This document shows positions 1 through 11,410 of a stretch of DNA of 44,942 nt, one piece after another (within the stretch, counting starts at the first letter, position 1; each line of letters begins with the position of its first letter). A program made the translations under genes and the position numbers. Source of the stretch: Mesostigma viride (Eukaryota; Streptophyta; Mesostigmatophyceae; Mesostigmatales; Mesostigmataceae). The DNA is taken from the NCBI GenBank assembly GCA_009746045.1, contig RPFO01001274.1, positions 1-44,942 of the forward strand. The letters are read 5' to 3'. Below the pieces are notes generated by a model. The model searched no databases and had not been told where the DNA came from. It was given only the letters and a program-made list of their open reading frames with translations.

Positions 1-41
1 TTAAATTAATTAATATTCAGTTAATTAATTAATTAATTAAT
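1..41. repeat. (TTAA)n microsatellite
   Basis: Runs of TTAATTAA with one interruption. The same simple sequence recurs at 10917-10935, 19274-19290 and 19471-19495, so it is a common local sequence type here. Confidence 0.9.
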
Positions 42-453
42 GCACACCACGAGTCACACACCTGTAGTCACATGCAGCTCAGTATATTCACATAGCATCG
101 CACCATGCAAACATACTACATGCATTAATTGTATACTACTGTAGTATTTGCGTGCATGCACAGCCACATATATATAATTACTTGCATCAAAGTGAAGGCA
201 CCCAAGTAAACATAACCAATATAAAGCCACATATATACACATACACACAATTATGCATGCGCACGTTTACATTCTCAGTATTACATGCAATACATCGATC
301 GTGTCCACAATATCCACCGTATAGAGTATAGCCGAGGGTAGGGCAACCTTGGATTATGTCCAAAACAGTGTTAAAAACATGTGGATTGATGGTGGGTGTC
401 TTAAAATGTGTAAAATCAGAGTATTCTGAGTGTGTCCGTACGAAAACGTATAA

Positions 454-486
454 TACCGTATTATACCGTATTATACCGTATTATAC
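454..486. repeat. 10-bp tandem repeat TACCGTATTA
   Basis: Three full copies plus a partial copy of TACCGTATTA. It lies immediately downstream, in the transcriptional sense, of the last recognisable exon of the minus-strand transposase, inside a presumed intron or 3' region. Confidence 0.85.
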
Positions 487-540
487 ATTATACTCCACCG
501 TGACCGTATAACGCGTATAACGTACGATCTCACTCTGTAC

Positions 541-3500
541 CTAACCCCCTCTTTACCATAAACCATTACTCCTGAGTTGCGATGGCGAACAGTTTGTCGA
601 AGGTCGGCGACTGCAGTTCGGTAATTGCTGCCATTGATGTGGATTGAGTCATGCTCGTCACAAGCAGGCTCCATGCCACACACCGCCGCCGTAATCATCG
701 TGGGGAGGCGTGGCTCCTGGTTTTGCGTGATCCATTGCTTCAACCACGCCAGGTTGCCAACGTGAACGAGCCGACGCCTGCAAGTGACAAAGGCGAATAA
801 CGTACATCACATTGCAAAATCAATTAAACATACAATTAAACATAGTTGTCCCACTTCATACAATTATCAACATAGTGAAAAAAAGCATCTTCATCATTGC
901 ATGCACAACCAGATATTGCGTGTAGACAAGGACATAAGAATGTCACTGTGAAATCTAGAAAATCAACCACATTAAGCACGAGTAAGCAAATCAGAAGAAT
1001 GCAGGAAATATATGATAATCCTATGTACATGCGTTGCAAGATTACACCCTCCTTTCGGCTGAACTGAATTAAAATGGCCAATGCGAGGGTGTACAAATGT
1101 AGCATCGGTTTCTACAAGAAACTCACCAGAATTCAATTCCATATCCGGGCTCGTATGTTGCATGCTGAAGTGCAAATTCCAGGAGTAACTGTAAGGCCTC
1201 AAGCTGCTCGACCTCAGAGAGAGTATATGCTTGTTGACGAAAGCGCTTGCTCGGCATAATACACTTGGACGGATCAGTTTCCAGAATGTCCCACACAGAC
1301 GGGAAGCCTTGACCCTGAAAAAAAAAACACATGAACCAAATAGAAAAAAAAGAACGTAAGTACATGTTTTGCATACACTTAACCTGCTAGAAACACTCGC
1401 TGAAACATGGGAAATGTGCATGCAGCCAAGCAAACACGAAGTTTGTTTAAAAAACTTACCCACACAGTCTGGCGCGTGAAGTAGCTCAGGATGTTCAATG
1501 CCTCGAAGTCCATGAAGAAGTTCCCATGGAGCATTCCACGTTCTTGTTTGACAATGGCCCAGAAGTAATCACCGCCATTTGGCGCTCACCCCATGTCATG
1601 CTCCGGCCATCAGGCAGGCCAGCATACCGGATCTGTTCCGCCAAGTGAGATGCAGCATGGACGATCTTGACATTTCTGACGCTGGCATAACACACTCTAA
1701 TGCTACCACCGCACGCACCATCATTTCGCCCACTTCGACTAACTGCGATTGAGTGAGGCACCTTGCTGAAAATACAGCATTAAAGGCCACAGACAGCTGG
1801 ACAAATGCCGCGCGGGCATCCGGATGCAAACGATTGCGCAACACGACCGGCAACAACAAGCACAAGTACTTGTTTTGTCACTTGTTTTCATCGTCTCATC
1901 GCTTTTCCCGTCAGCGGCTAGTCCGTGGTATCGCCCAGGCACATAGTCCGGGAGGCGGTCGAACGCCTTTTCCACCTCTGCATTCAACAGAAACATGGAA
2001 TGATACACAGATGTAAACGATCACATTGACAATTTGATTAGAAAATTATGTCAGAGGGTCTCGGTGGCCAAACACTGTCAGCCCAAATGCTCCGGCAAAT
2101 CCTGACACTAACCCCATAAATAGTTATTGAAAAAATGAAAGGAAGTCTTACAAGCAACATGTTTACCCTAACAAGGGCACTTGGTTTGATGTGGTACACA
2201 GAAATCTCTAATGACAGTGGACTACGTCATGGGATCTATGGACCAACACAGCAATTAAGCAATCTTGGCAGATGACAACATGAAACACTTTATATAAAAT
2301 ACCAACAAACAACATCCAAACCAATTCCAATAAAAAAGCATATACACATCCACAGACATACCACGGGTGGCCGCTTTCTCCTCCGACGTGAGTTGACATG
2401 GTGGATGTCGAGAGTTTTTTTTAATGCTTATTGTCCGGACACCGTTCTTCGCCACTTTCTCCACCTCTTCCGTGGTAACCCAGAGCTCCTGATTAAGGCC
2501 CAGTTGTTGCAGCCTTGCTCGAACAGCAGGGGTATGAGCTTTCCCTGCACATAATAAAAAAGGCCACAAAGGACAACACAATATCAACGAAACGCACAAT
2601 CAATAATCAATCAACAAGTATGTAACAAAAATTTGTCCCTTGCATATGACAAGGTTTACAAACTGCACACTAGAAAAAAAAAAGAACACTGTCGCGTGCT
2701 ACTTACCGCTGGTGCAGTTGACTATCCGGAGCAGGCAGTTCGGGCCAAGGTGAAATTCATCCACCAGATGTCGAATTAACAGCTTGGTCCAGTACGGCAG
2801 CTTGCCGAATATTTCAGGTTGCACCCCCAACTCTTCCCGACAATATTTCAGGTACCCATCATAATCCATTTCTGGAGGGGCAGCTCCAGTCCCGGATGGT
2901 CGCGCAGGGTCACCTTCCTTCAAAAGCGTAGAGTGCCCTAAGTACACAAGCTTCCCATTGGAAAAAAAAGTTGCTTCCCATTCTGGCCCATGTAACATGC
3001 AGCCGCAGTATCCAGCATCTGGGATGTTTAGTGACTTTGCAAAAGCTGGGTAGTCGTGGATTACCCACAGTAGGAGCGCCTGCAGGCGCACAGGTTGTAA
3101 CTGGCCGCCCTGGTCATCCACGATGTCGCATACATAAAAACCATTCCACATCGCCACAAGCTCATCAACCGCCAACTCCCAGTACACCTGCATTCTTTTT
3201 GGAGCCTTGCCCTTGGCGGCACTTATCAGCAGAACCATAGGTGAGAAGTTCTTGTTGACAAATACCCACTCAGGTAAATTGTAGCAAGCCATAAAAGCTG
3301 GCCAGCAAGAATAGTTTCCCATAAAGCTACGCGGACACACTCCGTCAACCGCCATCCCGAATATAAGATTACGCAGCTCAGTACGAAACTGCGGGTAAAG
3401 ATTTTTTACATGTTGTACAGCCGGACAGTCTGCAAAAAGAAACAGGCAAGGAAAGAACAAACCACAGAGAATGCATTGAAGCAACGGTAAGAAATACAGT

Positions 3501-4277
3501 ACATCACTTAACACGACACTGACCTTGCCAGGCAAGATTCAATGGCAGATTCAGGGTTACTAACGTTCTAGCTCTACATACCAAAGTAACGCGGCGTTGT
3601 GTAACTCTATCGGCAAGCAAAGATAAAAAAAAACAAGCAATGGCCAGATGTAGAGGCTATGGATTACGAACCTTTGACTCCGTCGACAGTCCGCGTCGGC
3701 GAATCTGCATCCTTGTTTTCTTTCTCTCCTGCATACCTCAGTGCCTTGACATCTTCTCCATTCTGAACCAGCCCCGAACCCTGTCCAGCAAAGAAAAAAC
3801 TCTGACTTGCCGATAGGGCTTCCTCGTATTAATCACCATGCCGTCTGTGTCTGTGTATATCTCATAACGAGGTTCGGCGCACTTTGGGCACTGCTGGAGA
3901 TCCTTATCTTTGTAAACATAATCGTCACACTTGCACGCATCGTATACTTTATACGTCAAGCCCAAGTCTCGCAACAGGCGTCTAGCCGCCTCAACAGAAG
4001 CCGGCAAGACATTGCCAGGTGGTAGGAGAGAACTAAAAAGGGCCAGCTGTGCGTCCGCGAACTTCCGAGTACAGCCTCCTTGGCCCCATTGCGTTAGCAA
4101 TTGTAGGGCCGCCACAACAGCTGGAACGTTAGATCCTGGGTATAAAGGCGTCTCCAAATGTACTCTGTTTGCAGCAGCATCGAAATTCCGGGCGAATTCC
4201 ATAGCTGCCTCAGGCCCAGTTCGGTACTCATCGGCCCAGCCCTCCATGAGGAAGTCGTCAAGACCTTGTTCCTCCAT
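541..4277 (-). pseudogene. CACTA (EnSpm) transposase, Tnp2 + DUF4218, frameshifted
   Basis: Read on the minus strand. Exons inferred from splice signals and phase: 4277-3672, 3429-2707, 2544-2362, 1977-1460, 1314-1127 and 777-541. Exon 1 begins at ATG 4277 and ends with the CACTA zinc-like segment (ACKCDDYVYKDKDLQQCPKC, about residues 113-132). Exon 2 is the Tnp2 catalytic region, with GMAVDGVCPRSF, YSCWPAF, YNLPEWV and WVIHDYPAF matching conserved blocks of the family. Exon 4 is DUF4218-like (LPVVLRNRLHP, then HAASHLAEQIRYAG). Intron phases agree across exons 1-4. The reading frame breaks near 3750, 1873, 1690 and 1585, so no full-length protein can be read. The last exon, containing HINGSNYRTAVADL, is homologous to the C-terminal gene at 16845-17784. 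The 3' end after 541 is not identified. The role would be cut-and-paste transposition of CACTA elements in the nucleus. Confidence 0.85.
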
Positions 4278-5080
4278 GGTTGAAAAGGACTACTAAACAA
4301 CCAATGGCGGCAGCAACGAGGAGGGCCCGCAGCAAAGCGGCCCGCGGCAAGGCGGCCGCGGGCCCTCCTCGTTGCTGCCGCCATGGCTACCGCCATGGCG
4401 GCGGCAACGAGGTGTTTTCGTGGCCCCCGGCTGTGTCCTTGCATGCCTAAAACGCTAAGGAACGAAGGGGCACCGACCGCGTCTGACTGTCGAGCTAGCC
4501 AACGGACCGCGTGGGCCATTCCCGCGGCTAGGTATGCGTCAGTTATGTTAACCGTCCAATTTGCCGGGTAATCTATGTAACCGCAGCTTCTTGATGCGGA
4601 TTCAATCCTACTCGAACATGATGTCAACTTTGCACCGTTAACCATGGCAGTGAGAGGCCCGAATCCGATACTTTGTGTCTTATTAGCCCCTTAGCCTGTC
4701 AACGTCACACCAGTGTGTGACCACCTTCATTCAGGATTCGGTGATACTTATTTCTTATTTCACCTCTCTGGTTTATAATTGGATACTAAATATACCGATT
4801 TCCCCGAATCCGATACTTTGCGCCATGGCGTTCAGATCAGCAGGATTCGCTCCTAAAGTAAGATCCTGTCGACTTCCGCCGGGAGAGATGATTGACGGTA
4901 GATGGGCCAAGATCGGACGGAGTTCCTTTTTGCCGCGCAAAATTGACACACGCAATTAGCACAGTGCCGTTGTGCGGATTCAAAACTTGCGCCTTGTGAT
5001 TAAGAAATGACAACGGCGCCAAGGATGGAGCACGCAAACGCGTTAATGTCGGCTGGGGGTGGCCTGGTTAGTGGGGAAGA
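4278..5080. promoter_or_regulatory. Divergent intergenic region between the two CACTA genes
   Basis: About 0.8 kb separates two ATG codons that point away from each other, so it should hold both promoters. Visible content: a CCAAT sequence at 4301-4305, the GC-rich hairpin at 4304-4384, a further copy of its GGCGGCAACGAGG core near 4400, and the 15-mer GAATCCGATACTTTG twice (near 4661 and 4806). No transcription start is determined; the promoter role is inferred from gene orientation. Confidence 0.5.
4304..4384. repeat. Perfect 27-bp hairpin upstream of the transposase start
   Basis: Bases 4304-4330 and 4358-4384 are exact reverse complements, 27 nt each, around a 27-nt GC-rich spacer. The inner edge is 27 bp upstream of the transposase ATG at 4277, so it would lie in the promoter or 5' UTR. 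Confidence 0.9.
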
Positions 5081-8030
5081 ATGGTGGCTGATCTGCAAAA
5101 GTGGGCCAAATTTCGTGCCGCCAAGGCGGTAGAGGAACACCCTCTTAAGCATGTGCAAGCCGATTGTCGGCTGCGGACTCTTAGGGAAGTCGTCGCGGCG
5201 CAATCGAAGGAGTGGTTGCTGGAGGGTGTAGCAAAGAAGGACCAAGATCAAGAACTGCTGAAGGATGTTTGTGCTCGGATCAAGGCGATTTGTTCTGAAT
5301 TCTTACCTCTACTGGCCCAGGACGAGTTAAATGATGCAAAGGCCATGTACTCTGCAGCCGTTGCGGCGGAGAGCAGCAGGAAACTGAATGAAGTCCTAAA
5401 CGGACCGACAGAGGCCACAACCGCAGTGAAGTCTCTCCCCGATCCTCCTGCTTTGGCTGAGCCTGAAGCGATAGTTGAAAGGGAGCTAGCGAGGCGTCTA
5501 TACATCCGAAAGCACGAGGCGCAGCTAGCGGCAAAGAGATTGGCCAACAGAGTGGCTAAGGCTGAACAGCAACGTGCCCCGCTTGCCTGCGTAACCAACC
5601 AGCCCAAACAGGTAATTAAACAAAGAATACTCATGAACTGCCGTGTCTTGGTATGCATCCGTTGTGTATGACGAGTGCAGTCAGCAATCTGTAGTGCAAC
5701 CGTACTTTCTACTCGCCGTATGGCCATCGATAGTTTTCTGATCGAGTGCATTATTATGTTCCTTCGGATGCTGTGCTTTGTTCTTCATGGTGAACACCAC
5801 AGCTGGGCGTCCAAAAAGCAAAGAAAACTGCAACCGGCAGGTCGTCGTCAAAAGCCAAGCCTGCTGCAGTCACCGCCGGGACCATGCAGCTGCCTCCAGC
5901 CCTCGAGGCTGAAAGGGCCGCCAAGATTGCAGCTTTGCAGGCCCAAATCGACGCTATCAACGCGCAGTTCGACCAGCAGATGAGCGCCGTGCCGGCACCC
6001 CCTCTCGTGGCCATGCCACCACCACCCATGCCAGGCTGTCCATCTGCCCACGTGCTGGCACGTAAGTTCCCTTTTTTTCCCCTTTGGTATACGGGCCTTA
6101 CTGTTGCTTCATGGAAACTTACAACGTATCAATTTGCCTGTATTTACCCTTCAACTTTGTGCATTATTATCTTTATGAAGTCCCACACGTTTTGTGTATA
6201 TTGGTTTTCTTTGTGTTTCATTCAAGCTGACTTTTGACTTCTTTAATTGCATGTGTCTTTCCTTTTTCATCCAGCCGTGGACGTGGCTGGCACAGTGACA
6301 CCGGTGCTGGTGCCCATCCTGGCACCTGAACCAGGTCCAAATGTGAAGCCCCACTATTCGAAGCAATTATCGCTTCTGCTGGCATGCGAATCTCCATGTA
6401 TCGATTCAAAGGCCCTGCCCCAGCCCACTCCGGGGGCTGCTGGTGATGAACCTGTGACGCAGCAGGCCATTCCCTGTAAGTAATATCAGATCACTTCCAA
6501 TCGTGGTTGTTTTATTCTTGTCTCTTTTTGCATTGGCATACCTGTATTTTACTTAGCAAGTATCTCAGTTTCTGCACTGACGATGCACTCTAATATTCTT
6601 TTCGCTCAACCTTATTAAGACCTTGCTATGTTCGTTTGCCACCATAGCATACATAACCCCCATTCACCAGCAGCTTCCCCGTTTCCCATTTGTAAATGCA
6701 TTCCCTGTTTGTTTTTATGATCCCAACAAAGTCTCTCTTTTGCAATTGATGTGTGCAGTGCCTTCGCAGGCTTCTTCAAAGAGGAAGGGCATGACACCAG
6801 CGCCAGTTTCCAAGGCCCGGCGCGGATCAACAGAGACCAAGTCCCCATCTGCAACAAATGATCCAGTCCTGCCATCGCCGCAGCCTCTAGAAGAGAACAT
6901 TGCCGTCCTTCCACAGCCGCAAACAGCACCTAAGACACGTGCTCAGTGCCCACCACCCTCAGATCTGGGGTTGATGCACTACATCAAGCAGGTGCTCCCT
7001 CAGGCCACTGTGTTGCCTCTTCCAACAGAGGTGACAACGACCACCGTACCGGTTGGCACCATCATAGCTCAAAAATGGTTGCTGAAGGCGCGCAAGCAGC
7101 TGAGATTGGGGGATGAGTTGGTGTGGGATGTAGGCCGCATTGCTATGGTCAAGCCACGGAACAAGTCCCCGTGGACGCTTGCGTTTCCTAACGGGGATGA
7201 GCCAGAATCAAGGTATTGCTTTGATCTGAGGAAATTGCACTACGGTGAGGAGGGGTCTGGCGAGCTCTCATGGGTGATGTTGGGCAATGTTACGGTGAAC
7301 GACCTGCCTGGAAAGGCAGAAGAAACGAACACGAGTCAAGTGCCTTCCCCCCCGGATGTGCCAGCCCCACTGCTACCCTCCCGGCCGTGCCAGCCCCTCT
7401 GGCCCCACTGCCACCCTCCACGGCCGTGCCAGCCCCTCTGGCCCCACTGCCACCCTCCACGGCCGTGCCAGCCCCTCTGGCCCCACAGCTGCCACCCTCC
7501 ACGGCCGTGCCAGCCCCTCCGGCCCCACTGCCACCCTCCACGGCCGTGCCAGCCCCTCCGGCCCCACTGCCACCCTCCACGGCCGTGCCAGCCCCTCCGG
7601 CCCCACTGCCACCCTCCACGGGAGGACCAGAGTCATCGGTGGAATCCGTGCTTGCCAACATGATGTTGCAGTTGAAAAAAATGCAAGAGGAGCTCGACAA
7701 GAAGAACGCCATCATCAACAAACAAGCGGAGAGATCTGCACCGACAGAATCCTGCTCAAGCCTACCAATCCCATGTGTAAGTTCCGCAGCTCCTCAGATA
7801 CGGAAATGTTACCATCTTTATAATTGTGGATGCCTTGATGAGTTTGCATTGCGGTTTTGTTGTGTATTCTTTTTCTGACTACTTGCGCAACCCAATGGTC
7901 CAAACTCTCTGCTGTTTGCGTGCAGGAAAATACCCCGGACAGCGCGGCACAAGCAAAACACTGCGAGCTGCTGAATGGCCAGAAGGCAGAAGGCATGGCA
8001 TCAAACCGAGTCCAGCCAGTTTTGGAATAG
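5081..8030 (+). CDS. Second CACTA gene: proline-rich, coiled-coil protein of unknown function (one frameshift)
   Basis: Five exons fit in phase: 5081-5611, 5803-6061, 6275-6475, 6759-7776 and 7926-8030 (TAG stop). Donors are GTAATT, GTAAGT, GTAAGT and GTAAGT; acceptors end in ACAG, CCAG, GCAG and GCAG. Total length is about 700 codons. I do not recognise the family. Exon 1 is rich in Ala, Lys and Glu and probably helical; exon 2 adds a short helix and a proline stretch. Exon 4 has a compact segment ([20 protein letters not shown] to WVML) that could be a small beta-fold, then a seven-unit proline minisatellite, then a probable coiled coil ([20 protein letters not shown]). The start of exon 4 is in one frame and its end, which matches exon 5, is in another; the shift maps to 7381/7382. 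A TNPA-like accessory role (binding subterminal repeats) is inferred from position and coiled coil only. The start is the first ATG of the open frame; upstream exons are possible. Confidence 0.6.
7358..7620 (+). repeat. 39-bp coding minisatellite ([13 protein letters not shown] units)
   Basis: Seven units of about 39 bp. In the downstream frame they encode 13-residue units [13 protein letters not shown] or [13 protein letters not shown]. Unit 4 carries a 3-bp insertion. Unit 1 lacks 9 bp plus one further base (CTCCCGG where other units have CTCCACGG), and that single base causes the frame break of the gene. Confidence 0.9.
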
Positions 8031-8208
8031 CTGTAAGTTTTCACGATCAGGGTGCACAGGATTCCATTTTTTTGCACTACAAAGCGATTTTTTTGTCTCG
8101 TGTACGAGCGTGATTTTTTACTGTCTCGTCATTTTGGATTTGGTGTACACTTGCACATCCTGCAGCCTTTCTGATTCTGGCCCTGCCTTGCTGCTTTGTC
8201 CTTCTTAA

Positions 8209-9906
8209 CCCCTAAATGGTCTGGCTGCCGATTTTCCGCCTAAAACTGAGTTACAGCCGACACGTCGGCCCCTTCTCGGGGGACCAAATGCCGCGAAAAC
8301 TATTGAGAATTAGGAAACGTTTAGCTGAGAAGATCGAAAGTTTATAATTTTCCTCACAGCATGGTACTAGGGTTTGCATACTTCTGACAAAGTTATAGAG
8401 GTGTTCTGGCCGGTCAAAGTACAAGGGGTCAGGGTACTTTTTCACGTACAACGTGCATTCCGGAAAACGACGACCTGGCCATGGCGGCTTGCGCCCACGC
8501 ATGGCATTTACGTTTGCGTTCGAATTTTCTGGCCAAACTTAGGGTATTGATTTTAAACGTCCTAAAGATCATACAGGCCAATTTTTGGTGCGCGGGAATG
8601 CCATTTGATAGGTGTCGGCAGCGTTCTTGCTGGAAAAAACTGCGATCAGGCCGGACGATAGAAACGTTGACAGCAATACCTTTCCGGCGTATTTTAAAGG
8701 ATATATCGGTTTCTTTGTACTTTTTATGATACATAGTAGTCGTAAACGTTCAAGGGTGGCCAGAAATCGCCGAATCCAGCGACCATGCTGCACAACTTTG
8801 GTGTGCCGAAATGCGCCATTTTGCGGCCACCGCCTGGGCCAAGGTAACGCCATCCATGCCTGGTAAAGCTTAAGCATCGTTTTCCTATCGATGTTTGACG
8901 TTTATATATACGTTCTAGCTTGTGTAGCACATTCTTTTTGCACTATTCATGCTCTTTCTTGACCCTGGCCTGGCCCCTTTCTAAAACACCCTTCTTAGAT
9001 GCTTCCCTCAGTCAGTTGACCTGGCACAGGGTGATGGTGATAAGTTTTAGAGGCTGTATGGGTTTGAATACCTCCATATATGTTTGTTATACATTTCCCA
9101 CACACATATTGCATGAGTGTGAGGCAGTTGGCTGGTCTCTGTGGCATCATCAAGCATGTAACCGGTGAGTAGAAGCTTCCCATTGTCAGCATGTGCCACC
9201 AGGTGTGCTGGCCATCACCTGGCAAGCTATAGCAGCTTAGGCCTAGTTTATCCTTGCTAGGGCAAGCTGAAATAGGCTTAAAATCACTAGTTTGTTGGTG
9301 GCTGCCTCCTAGAATGCATGCCTTGCGTAGGGTATCCGCACCACGTTACCTACGTGCATGGACAAGGTGGCACCTGCACATAGGTGCCATGTAAGGGCAG
9401 TGTGATGATGCAGTTATGTTTCCCCATCATTGTGGAAGCGAAATGTATTGTGTGGCATGGTTGGGGGCCATATTAGTAGGTATTAGTAGGTAGTATGCCC
9501 ACTCCTACCCCCTTGGTTGCTTTTTACCAACCGTACCCCTATGGGCTGTACTGGGTGTAACTGCTGGTATACCCACCCAAATGATGACCCCAATGGCTCA
9601 AACTGTTCAGCAACTAATTGTTTATCATCCCTGAAGTGGTAGGTGCCTAGCTCTTACAACATAATTCAAAATGCACATTCTACCCAAAATGAAAACGCTC
9701 GTTTTGACCCCCCTGACTTTGAAGGCAGTTATACATGGCCTACCCTGCATATATGTAAGGTTGTGATATACCAACCCGAAGGGCAACTCATGGACATGCT
9801 TGGCCCCAAGGACAGCCATTGGATATGGGTGGGTTGGATGGCATCTGGTTTGCAAAATTGTGAAGTTACAGCCGATGCATCGGCAGTATTTCTGCCCATT
9901 TAGGGG
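8209..9906. mobile_element. Non-autonomous TTAA element 1 (piggyBac-like ends)
   Basis: The body is flanked by TTAA on both sides (8205-8208 and 9907-9910). The left end reads CCCCTAAATGG then CTGCCGAT nearby; the right end, reverse-complemented, reads CCCCTAAATGGGC then CTGCCGAT. TTAA target duplications with CCC-starting termini are typical of piggyBac elements. No transposase-like frame is present in the 1,698-bp body, so it would depend on another copy. It lies between the stop of the second CACTA gene and its likely 3' exon. Confidence 0.75.
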
Positions 9907-9928
9907 TTAATTGTGCTCCTACGTGCAG

Positions 9929-10150
9929 GAAGACGTAGAACGAAACATGCGGACTCTGAACAGTATGGGAGAGGCATGAGAACTCTTCTCGTGAAGAATT
10001 GTGTGAAGATGTACACAAACTTCCCTGATTCCAAGAATGAATCAGTTTTTCCCTTTCAGCAAGACATGACTACGAATGTCAGTTGACAGCATGTTTGCTG
10101 TGGATGATGTATGCAAGCTGTAACATGATATTTATCAATGTAATAAATGC
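9929..10150 (+). other. Probable 3'-UTR exon and polyadenylation site of the second CACTA gene
   Basis: Right after the TAG stop at 8028-8030 there is a GTAAGT donor (8032), and a good acceptor (ACGTGCAG) ends at 9928. This suggests a 3'-UTR intron that now contains the element at 8209-9906. Downstream are TGTAA at 10119-10123 and a second TGTAA at 10139-10143 overlapping AATAAA (10142-10147). TGTAA is the usual chlorophyte polyadenylation signal. The exon reads 16 codons before a stop, so a coding role is also possible. Confidence 0.4.
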
Positions 10151-10261
10151 ACTGATTGTGAGTCATGCCCCTGTTGTAATCATCTTGCATGGTTGTATTT
10201 CTGACGGTCCCTGATAACACCATTTTTTTGTCCCAGAATGGCTGGAGAATTCGCCTGTGCA

Positions 10262-10689
10262 TGTTCTTGATTTTCTTGAGATTCTACACGTTTTTTTGTC
10301 CTGAGATTGTCCTGAGAATTTCTTGAGATTCGACTCGTTTTTTTTGTCCTGAGTTTGTCCTGAGATTTTGTCCTGAGATTGTCCTGAGATTGTCCTGAGA
10401 TTGTCCTGAGATTTTGTCCTGAGATTTTCACTACAAAGTCAAAATCTCAAGACCTGAGTTTTTCACCAGAATCTCAGGACCCGAGGTGTGCACTTACCAG
10501 ATTTTGTGAAGACGAAATATCAGGATGAATCTCAGGACAATCTCAGGAAAACTCAGGATTAATCTCAGGACAATCTCAAGATATTCTCAGGACATCTCAG
10601 GATTTCTCAGGATTTCTCAAGATTTGTCAAAAAAAAACTCAGGAGAATCTCAAGAGATCTCAGGACGAATTTTTTCCGACTTCCTAGTG
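10262..10689. repeat. Subterminal repeat array and right terminus of CACTA element 1
   Basis: Many copies of TCCTGAGATT and close variants run in plus orientation from about 10262 to 10430. The reverse complement AATCTCAGGA runs from about 10440 to 10660, so the region can fold on itself. It ends in the terminus CCGACTTCCTAGTG at 10676-10689. Arrays like this are where CACTA accessory proteins bind in known elements. Confidence 0.85.
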
Positions 10690-11410
10690 TATGGAGGCGC
10701 AGATGGTGCGCAAGGATAGATGGCAAGTAGTGATGAAGGAGACCACCCCAAAGCCTGTGGGGGCTCCGCGTGTGACCAAGTATGGCATTCATAGCGATTC
10801 GGGCCGTGGTGCCCACACCCCTGTAACTAGGACCTAGATAGCTTATACAATCCATTCCATCCCATGTTCCCCTCCCACTAGTGGGGACTTATGCTCACGT
10901 GACGCAGTCACGTGTCTATTAATTAATTAATTAATACAAAAGCTAATGGAGTCATCATATTATAATTTAAATAAGCTGGCTAGCAGGCAGCAGCTAGTGC
11001 AAACTCGGCTTAGAAGGGCCGAATTTTCTCTACTCTAGACGGCCATCATCAGTCGACATTTTCATGAGGGCAGTGCTCAGCTAGTTTCGTCTTGCTCAGT
11101 CATGACATGCATGATATATGTAAACGCCTGGGCGTTTGCTTTGCTTTGAGTGATTTCACTCTGCTGTAAGTAATTATTATATATTTAATATATATAAACG
11201 TCCAGATGTTGCTGGATGACCTTAGTACTGGTCCCAGCCCAGTTTCAATACCACATCCACTCTGCCACGAGGTAGCCATCCATGGCCCTGACGGCGGAGC
11301 TCATAACTTTCACGTTTGAGCACCGAATTTAGCCGTGAATATCACAATCGATGCGTCTTTCTACGACACACATGCTGATATAATTTTCCGAAGCTATTAC
11401 GCAATATACG
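10690..11410. other. Intergenic flank, no gene seen
   Basis: Holds a (TTAA)n tract at 10917-10935, an AT-rich stretch near 11170-11200, and from about 11260 the upstream flank of the first LINE-ORF1-like copy. That flank is repeated at about 13090-13227. Confidence 0.6.

Larger units (their letters stand above)
1..10689. mobile_element. CACTA/EnSpm-type transposon, right part (left end outside window)
   Basis: The right terminus reads TTCCTAGTG at 10681-10689; its inward-reading complement CACTAGGAAGTCGG differs at one base from the left terminus of the complete CACTA element at 14053. Subterminal repeats precede it, as is usual for CACTA elements. Inside are a Tnp2/DUF4218 transposase gene on the minus strand and a second divergent gene on the plus strand, the two-gene layout known from plant En/Spm-like elements. 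No matching left terminus or left subterminal array is seen from position 1 onward, so the element probably starts outside the window. That the whole 10.7 kb is one element is an inference from layout; a TTAA-type element is nested at 8209-9906. Confidence 0.75.

Noticed and set aside
1-400. Left CACTA terminus of element 1 within the window
   Set aside because: No CACTAGGAA-like end and no TGAGATT or GTGAGAAA array is present in the first few hundred bases.
7290-7721. Antisense Gly/Ala-rich frame over the proline minisatellite
   Set aside because: Mirror image of the coding repeat; the plus-strand frame continues into splice-consistent exons.
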